This document shows positions 59,251 to 64,000 of a stretch of 64,000 nucleotides of DNA, piece by piece (position 1 is the stretch's first letter; every line of letters begins with the position of its first letter). Source of the DNA: JAGWAC01 sp038046265. GTDB taxonomy: Archaea > Nanobdellota > Nanobdellia > SCGC-AAA011-G17 > JACPIM01. A model generated the notes under the pieces. That model worked only from the letters and a program-made list of their open reading frames with translations, was not told the origin of the DNA and did not search any database. The stretch is taken from the NCBI GenBank assembly GCA_038046265.1, contig JBBSWN010000010.1:79891-143890 (forward strand), written 5' to 3'. Both the position numbers and the translations under genes were made by a program.

Positions 59251-59305
59251 TAAAATAATAAAGTAATTTTGCTTGTTTAAAAATATTTGCTTGATTAAGA
59301 ATATA

Positions 59306-60760
59306 TTAGGTTGCTCTTAATTCATTTAACATTTTCTGATACTTTTCAGCTGCTTTAGCTGGATTAAACTTTCCTGCAATTGCTCTTCCAACGTTTGCTA
59401 TTACATTATTTCTGCCGAAAACTTTTATAATGTATTTTGCATCTCCGCCCTGGGCTCCTACCCCCGGCATTAGAACTAATTTATCACCAACTATTTCTTT
59501 TACTCGCTCAACTTCTTCATTTTTCACATGATTTGTAGGGCTTGGTGCGCCAATTACAACAGCGTCAGCGTTATATTCTGCTGCCTGCAACGCAAAATAT
59601 TCATATCCTTTTAAACCACGAATTCTTGAATTTTTAATTGGTTCAAATTCCGGATTTGACATTAACACTAATGGAATTAATCCAAGACCTCTTGTATGTG
59701 CTTGAGTAACTGCTTCCCTCATGTTTCCTGGAAATGGAGAATATGTTACAGCATCGAAACCTTCTTTTTCTGCATGATAAAATCCAGAGTCATTTGTTTC
59801 TCCTATATCGACTAGTTTATCATCAATAATTGCTACTAAACCTTTGCTATGAATTAATTCTACTAATGTTGCTGTTTCTTCTCTTGAGAGATCTTTGATG
59901 TAGTTTCTATTTGGTTTTATAGCTGCAGCAAAAGGAGCAACTTGATTGATAAAATGAAGAGCCCACTCAAGTTTACTAATTCCATGAGGAATTGAGTCTG
60001 CTCTTTGTCCATATTCTGCAGGATCTAAGCCGACACATAAAATTGATTTTTTTCTTTCAACTGCTTCTAACCACTTTTCTCTTAAAAGCCTTTTTTCTCC
60101 TTTTGGAAAACCATGTTTTTCTCCCCAAGTAAAAGGAGATGAACGCCATTCTTCTAAAGTTTTTAATTGTGATTCTGAAATGTAATGTTCAGCAACTGCT
60201 ACTTTCATTAATGTTTCATAATTTAAAAGAGATTCTAACTGGACTTCTTCTTCTCTAAATTCTTGTTCTATTTCTGGAAAACCATAGTTAAAAATAGAGA
60301 ACATGAACCTTACTTTTCCTCTTGCGTTTCTTACTGCCTGAACTGCTTTTAGAGAAGAACCTCCAGTTGAAACTAGATCTTCAACAACTATAGCTTCTAA
60401 TCCAAACAAATTTTTATTAGAATCAATACCTTCTATTTGATTTCTTAAACCATGATCTTTTGGTTTATCTCTTATATATATCATTGGTTTTTCTAATAAA
60501 TCTGCAAGTGTTTCTGCATGGGGAATTCCTGCTGTTGATGTGCCAGCAACAACATCGAACTTAATTTTTTTCCTTTTTATAATTTGAGAAAAACCTTCTG
60601 CTATTAATTTTCGTGTTGAAGGATCATATAATAACATCCTGTTGTCATTGTAAATCGGCATGAAATAACCAGAAGCCCATTGAAAAGGACGTTCTGGATT
60701 TATTTTAATCGCCTGAATTTTTAAAGCTCTTTTTGCTAATTCTATGCCGAATTTAACCAT
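59306..60760 (-). CDS. pyrEF: Bifunctional orotate phosphoribosyltransferase-OMP decarboxylase
   Basis: Last two steps of UMP synthesis in one 484-residue chain. OPRT is residues 1 to about 205: VVAGTSTAGIPHAETLADLL and the PRPP motif VVEDLVSTGGSSLKAV (125-140). OMPDC is about 235-484: SILCVGLDPAEYG, AIKPNRNYIKDL, the catalytic D-x-K-x-x-D as D313-D-K315-L-V-D318, and the phosphate-site MPGVGAQGGDAKY. In most archaea these are separate genes; the OPRT-first order is that of the eukaryotic UMP synthase. A fused gene is unlikely to be an assembly error because the reading frame is continuous. Confidence 0.92.
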   Translation of the reverse strand: MVKFGIELAKRALKIQAIKINPERPFQWASGYFMPIYNDNRMLLYDPSTRKLIAEGFSQIIKRKKIKFDVVAGTSTAGIPHAETLADLLEKPMIYIRDKPKDHGLRNQIEGIDSNKNLFGLEAIVVEDLVSTGGSSLKAVQAVRNARGKVRFMFSIFNYGFPEIEQEFREEEVQLESLLNYETLMKVAVAEHYISESQLKTLEEWRSSPFTWGEKHGFPKGEKRLLREKWLEAVERKKSILCVGLDPAEYGQRADSIPHGISKLEWALHFINQVAPFAAAIKPNRNYIKDLSREETATLVELIHSKGLVAIIDDKLVDIGETNDSGFYHAEKEGFDAVTYSPFPGNMREAVTQAHTRGLGLIPLVLMSNPEFEPIKNSRIRGLKGYEYFALQAAEYNADAVVIGAPSPTNHVKNEEVERVKEIVGDKLVLMPGVGAQGGDAKYIIKVFGRNNVIANVGRAIAGKFNPAKAAEKYQKMLNELRAT

Positions 60761-60814
60761 GAAGAATTAAGAGAAAGTTATTTTAAAATGATTCTTATTT
60801 TGGAAAATATATAA

Positions 60815-60913
60815 CGCTGACGCTCGGATTTGAACCGAGAAGTCCGAAGACCTAGTTTTCGAGAGTCACCAAGTTTTATTTTCTAGTGCCTTACCAGGTT
60901 AGGCTACGTCAGC
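60815..60913 (-). tRNA. tRNA-Ser(CGA) with intron in the anticodon stem
   Basis: Reading from 60913: acceptor GCTGACG (pairs CGTCAGC), D stem GCCT/AGGC, a long variable arm (GTC-TTCG-GAC) that marks class II tRNA, T arm CTCGG-TTCAAAT-CCGAG, discriminator G. Anticodon loop CTCGAAA gives CGA (Ser). The 5' anticodon-stem bases CTAG are separated from the last base by 18 extra nt (60882-60865). Removing them restores a perfect five-pair stem CTAGT/ACTAG and an 81-nt tRNA. Upstream lies repeat copy 4. Confidence 0.85.
60865..60882 (-). other. Predicted 18-nt tRNA intron, non-canonical position (30/31)
   Basis: Intron AAAATAAAACTTGGTGAC between tRNA positions 30 and 31, in the 5' strand of the anticodon stem rather than at 37/38. 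A relaxed bulge-helix-bulge can be drawn: exon CACT pairs with intron GGTG (four pairs, one G-U), flanked by the 3-nt bulges AG|A and AC|T with cuts after the second base of each. The junction cannot slide without breaking the stem. The BHB shape is predicted by eye. Confidence 0.7.
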
Positions 60914-60918
60914 ATAAA

Positions 60919-60970
60919 CCCTTTAGAAAAGCGTTTACGGAAAATGACAAACTAAAGTTAATCAAAAAGA
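60919..60970 (-). repeat. Dispersed direct-repeat/hairpin element, copy 4 (upstream of tRNA-Ser)
   Basis: Minus strand: TCTTTTTGATTAACTTTAG, then CATTTTCCGTAAACGC and hairpin CTTTTCTAAAG. It keeps the order half-site, half-site, hairpin but with more changes (GTAAACGC for GTGAACGC). Ends 5 nt before the tRNA 5' end. It is the most diverged of the four copies with both half-sites. Confidence 0.55.
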
Positions 60971-61042
60971 GAAGTTTTGGTTTTTATAAAGAATTGTTTT
61001 TTTAAAAATAAAAAGAAAAATAAAAATATTGAGAAAGAAAAT

Positions 61043-61252
61043 TTATCGTTTTCTTTTTTTAGCTGCTGCTCTTTTTCTTGCTGCCATATTTGACCCTCCT
61101 TTTTTCTCAAGCTGTTTTTCGATCTTGTTATCAACAGCGAGTATTAATTTTTCTAACTTGAATATTCTCCTTAGGCTGTAAATAATTCCTGCTACAGCAC
61201 CCAGAAGAATGTACAATAATAAACCTGGTTCAATTAAACAAGATGTAACCAT
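61043..61252 (-). CDS. Small single-pass membrane protein
   Basis: A 69-residue protein from ATG 61252, chosen because AGAGGTGAT, a good Shine-Dalgarno, precedes it (the frame is open to 61288). One membrane segment (GLLLYILLGAVAGIIYSL) is followed by a charged helix (RRIFKLEKLILAVDNKIEKQ) and a strongly basic tail (AARKRAAAKKRKR) that probably faces the cytoplasm and could bind nucleic acid or the ribosome. Function unknown; adjacent to secDF. Confidence 0.65.
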   Translation of the reverse strand: MVTSCLIEPGLLLYILLGAVAGIIYSLRRIFKLEKLILAVDNKIEKQLEKKGGSNMAARKRAAAKKRKR

Positions 61253-61352
61253 CACATCACCTCTTTTTAAAAATATAGATGAATTCATACATATAAAAAC
61301 CTTTTTATTTTTCAGAAATTTTTAAAGAGAATAAATTTTTTCTTTTTTAGGA

Positions 61353-63080
61353 TTAATCTTCTTTCATCAACTGCTCAATAATTTTTCCAAATGTAGGTCT
61401 CGTTATGAAGACTCCTGCTGTGATGCCGACAATTGTTGTAAAAGCAAGTCCCCTTACCAGGCCAGCTCCAGCATACCACAATGGAATCATTGCAACTGTT
61501 GTTGTGGCAAAGGCTGCAAAAATTATGAAGAAAGCATTTTTTATTTTTGACTTCCAGTTAAGATTTTTCTGCTCTTTTTTTAAAGTTTCGTCTATAATAA
61601 CAATTTGAGCATCAACTCCTGTGCCAACTGCAGCTATTATACCAGCGATTGAAACTAGGTCAAGGTTCCATTGTATCAAGGAAGCAAAACCAAGAATAAT
61701 TATTATTTCTGAAAGCATAGTTATTAAGATTGGGAGCACTATCTTTAGTTTTCTGTACCTTATGAACATTACAATTAAAACTCCTAAGAAGGCAAACAAA
61801 GTTGTGAGCAAAATATTTTTTGTAAATTCTTCTCCTAACAAAGGAGAAATTGAATCTAATTTTATTATTTCAAGTTTTTGAGGAAGAGATCCTGTAATTA
61901 AAACTGTTTGAAGCTTATCCATGTTTTTTAGGGCATCTTGGTATGCTGCTTCCTGGTCAAGTCCAAAACCAGGACCTGAAATTGAGATGGAAGTTGCTTC
62001 TTGGCCTTTTAATGAAGAGGAAATTCTTAAACTATCTACAAGTTCGTCATCCAAGTAAAGATCTAAACTGTGTTCGAGGTAACCATCTAATGAGACTGGA
62101 ATTTCTTTTGTTATTAAGGCATGCCTTTTTGCTGCTTCTGGACTTAATCTTATCTGGAATTCAAATCTACAAGTTGAGCTTTGTGCTGTTTGAGAACAAG
62201 GAGGGACAATACCAGAACAGCTTCCATCATCTCTGCATACATATGTAATGTCTTTTTTTCCACCTTCAAACACTGTCTGGTTATTTACGCGAGCTTCAAA
62301 TTTTCCCTGCTGAGCTATCAAGGAAGTGACTTCTTCCTTAGTTGCACCAGCTATTTCAGCTAAAATAAAGATCTCGCCACTAAGGTCTTTTGCAGGCCTT
62401 ATTCTTATGTCAGAAAGACCATAAACATCTAATCTATTGCTTAATATTTTAGTCAAGCTTTCAATATCTTCTTCATTTAAAATTTCTTCTGGCTTTAATA
62501 GAACTCTTGTTCCACCAACCAGATCAAGACCTTTTTTTATGTTTGATTTCTCGATTTCTTTTACTGATATTTCAGGCAGTTTTGAGGATAAGTAGATTAT
62601 TTCTCCTTTGTCTGTGCTAATTGAGTATCTTGTTTTTTTGATTAAGTCATTTTCTATTTTAGTTATGTCATTGTCATTTTTAATTTCTTTATTATTTATT
62701 GAAATTATTTTTGAGTTTAGTTCTAAAGGGATGTTTTGATCTACTGATGTAATTGTTAAATTATTTGTTTTAAAGCCAAGAGAGTGAGTAACTTTAAAGG
62801 AAACTTCTTTTTCTGATGTTTCTACTTTAATTGTCTGTTCTTTTGATGGCTGCAATTGAGAAATTAATTTTGCAAATTCAGAAGGCTCATTTACTGGTAC
62901 ATTATTAAAATTAAATATTTTGTCATTTTCTCTTAAGCCAGCTTCAAATGCGTCTCCTGAAACAGACGCAACTTCAATTCCCTGGGCTGAGAATTTTGGG
63001 TTTATTGCAAAAAGCATAGAAATTAGTATTAGAATTAATAAAATTACCTGCCAGTTTAAAAATAAATTCTTAATTTTCAT
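61353..63080 (-). CDS. secD: Protein-export membrane protein SecD with PDZ-like insert
   Basis: SecD subunit of the proton-driven SecDF complex that assists protein export. One N-terminal membrane helix (residues 8-26), a large external domain and five C-terminal helices. SecD signatures: KGLDLVGGTRVLLKPEE (near 188-204), LLGEEFTKNILLTTLFAF and GTGVDAQIVIIDETLKKEQ in the membrane region. Unusually, residues about 33-98 (GIEVASVSGDAFEAGLREND) read as a PDZ domain and 107-165 as a second PDZ-like copy (LNSKIISINNKEIKNDND). Overlaps secF by 11 nt. Confidence 0.93.
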   Translation of the reverse strand: MKIKNLFLNWQVILLILILISMLFAINPKFSAQGIEVASVSGDAFEAGLRENDKIFNFNNVPVNEPSEFAKLISQLQPSKEQTIKVETSEKEVSFKVTHSLGFKTNNLTITSVDQNIPLELNSKIISINNKEIKNDNDITKIENDLIKKTRYSISTDKGEIIYLSSKLPEISVKEIEKSNIKKGLDLVGGTRVLLKPEEILNEEDIESLTKILSNRLDVYGLSDIRIRPAKDLSGEIFILAEIAGATKEEVTSLIAQQGKFEARVNNQTVFEGGKKDITYVCRDDGSCSGIVPPCSQTAQSSTCRFEFQIRLSPEAAKRHALITKEIPVSLDGYLEHSLDLYLDDELVDSLRISSSLKGQEATSISISGPGFGLDQEAAYQDALKNMDKLQTVLITGSLPQKLEIIKLDSISPLLGEEFTKNILLTTLFAFLGVLIVMFIRYRKLKIVLPILITMLSEIIIILGFASLIQWNLDLVSIAGIIAAVGTGVDAQIVIIDETLKKEQKNLNWKSKIKNAFFIIFAAFATTTVAMIPLWYAGAGLVRGLAFTTIVGITAGVFITRPTFGKIIEQLMKED

Positions 63081-63948
63081 TTTTCAAGTAAATCTTTAAC
63101 AAGGCTGTGTTCATTAGGTAAGTTGAAACAACGTCAAACAACAAACCAACAATCAAGACAATGAACATTTCTCTTAAAATCAAGGATTTTGAAACTAGAG
63201 TTGCTAAGACTAAGGCTGTTACTGTGGCAAAAGTCATTGTGATTCCTGTATCGAAAGAATCTTTCATTCTCTGGAAAACAGTACCTTCCTTTCTGTTCAG
63301 GACTTTTGTTGTCAACAGTATATCGGTGTCAACACTATAACCTATCATTAACAATAATGCTGCTATTGTTGCTTCTGAAACAACGAAATCTAGAAGATTT
63401 ATTACAGCAATTGTGTTAATCATGTTCAATATGGGAGACATTATAATTGCTACAGATGGAATAAATTTTCTGTAAATTATAAAGACTGTTATTGACATGA
63501 ACAAAAATGCTATTAAGATAGTTGAGAGCATCTGCTTATAGAAGCTTTGTCCCAAAGATGAGGAAGTTTCACGAACAAAGTAATTTTTATCATCACTTAA
63601 TTTAATATTCAGAGTTTTTTCCAGGAAAGGCTTTAAGTCTGGTTCTTTTATATTTGAACTTTCTATTATCAAGCCGTTTTGGGATGTTTCTGAAAGTTCT
63701 GCTGTCCTTCTAACAATGAAATTTCCTGATGGAAACTTATCTTCCAATGCTTTTTTTATTAGATTTAAGTCTTCAGCTTCATTTGTGTAAATTTCAATGC
63801 TTAAACCGCCCTTTAAAGAGACATCTTTGTTGACTATGTCTCCTGTATTATTATAGTGATTGAGGATTATTAAAATGCTAAATATGAATAACAGAATAGG
63901 TATTAACATTAATTTCTTAAAATGCTTATTGTAAAATTGTTCCATCAT
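63070..63948 (-). CDS. secF: Protein-export membrane protein SecF
   Basis: SecF partner of SecD. 292 residues with one N-terminal helix, a short external domain (KGGLSIEIYTNEAEDLNLIK) and five C-terminal helices. Conserved RND-type segments: ATIAALLLMIGYSVDTDILL followed by TKVLNRKEG. Its end overlaps the secD start by 11 nt, so the two are translationally coupled, secF first, as in many archaea. Confidence 0.93.
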   Translation of the reverse strand: MMEQFYNKHFKKLMLIPILLFIFSILIILNHYNNTGDIVNKDVSLKGGLSIEIYTNEAEDLNLIKKALEDKFPSGNFIVRRTAELSETSQNGLIIESSNIKEPDLKPFLEKTLNIKLSDDKNYFVRETSSSLGQSFYKQMLSTILIAFLFMSITVFIIYRKFIPSVAIIMSPILNMINTIAVINLLDFVVSEATIAALLLMIGYSVDTDILLTTKVLNRKEGTVFQRMKDSFDTGITMTFATVTALVLATLVSKSLILREMFIVLIVGLLFDVVSTYLMNTALLKIYLKNEN

Positions 63949-64000
63949 TTTGTTTTGCTTAATTGATTATTTATAAATATTATGGGTTTTGGGGTTTGGT

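Noticed and set aside
1..64000. CRISPR arrays, insertion sequences, integrases and rRNA genes
   Set aside because: No regularly spaced identical repeats, transposase or integrase signature, or rRNA-like sequence was found by eye.

Overview
The window is a gene-dense, AT-rich piece of an archaeal chromosome, most like a small-genome DPANN lineage of the Woesearchaeota/Pacearchaeota kind. The archaeal assignment rests on direct evidence: an S10/spc ribosomal operon with archaeal-only members (S4e, L19e, L32e, RNase P p29, a SUI1 factor between L29 and S17), TATA boxes close to start codons, a tRNA with an intron that fits the archaeal splicing motif, and archaeal SecD/SecF. The DPANN assignment is an inference from operon style, AT content and the surface-glycan gene content.

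Layout. 1-11908 (all minus): L3-L4-L23-orfX-L2-S19-L22-S3-L29-SUI1-p29-S17-L14-L24-S4e-L5-S14-S8-L6-L32e-L19e-L18-S5-L30, the last cut by the window edge. orfX, between L23 and L2, is not a member of this operon that I recognise. 12030-18995: nucleotide-sugar genes (rmlD, a GT2, an IMPase-like phosphatase, rmlB carrying an intein, a WbuC-like cupin, a saccharopine-dehydrogenase-like protein). 18999-31955: a B12-type radical SAM protein, a putative GT-B enzyme, an EamA transporter, a VapBC-type pair, a GT9-GT2 fusion, a ferredoxin-like protein, two GT4 enzymes, a Wzx-like flippase, an AsnB-like amidotransferase and a lone REC domain. 32046-43556: a SPASM radical SAM protein, GT4 enzymes, epimerases, a hexapeptide acyltransferase, a DegT aminotransferase, an LhgO-like oxidase, a DPM1-like GT2 and two more radical SAM proteins. 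43691-55524: a run of radical SAM and membrane-glycosylation genes (SPASM radical SAM, GT-C, two B12-type radical SAMs, UPF0104-like membrane protein, GT39, alpha/alpha-toroid protein, lipoprotein, another B12-type radical SAM). 55669-63948: aldo/keto reductase, HEIKH metalloprotease-like protein, DPM1-like GT2, two tRNA genes, an OPRT-OMPDC fusion, a small membrane protein, SecD and SecF.

From 12 to 58.5 kb the genes read as one large cell-surface glycan island: nucleotide-sugar synthesis, cytoplasmic GT2/GT4/GT9 transferases, a flippase, polyprenyl-phosphate sugar synthases and GT-C enzymes that would act on the outer face. Eight radical SAM proteins (five with an N-terminal B12-binding-like domain, three with SPASM/twitch-like C-termini) are scattered through it; their substrates cannot be read from sequence, but sugars, lipids or surface peptides are the natural candidates.

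The most notable items are the intein in RmlB placed directly before the catalytic Thr-Asp-Glu; a tRNA-Ser(CGA) with a predicted 18-nt intron in the anticodon stem; a tRNA with an aberrant anticodon loop; a family of intergenic repeats (two TTTTTSGTGAA half-sites plus a small hairpin) just upstream of four minus-strand genes; and orfX in the ribosomal operon. No gap longer than 300 bases lacks a gene. No CRISPR array, insertion sequence or rRNA gene was seen.
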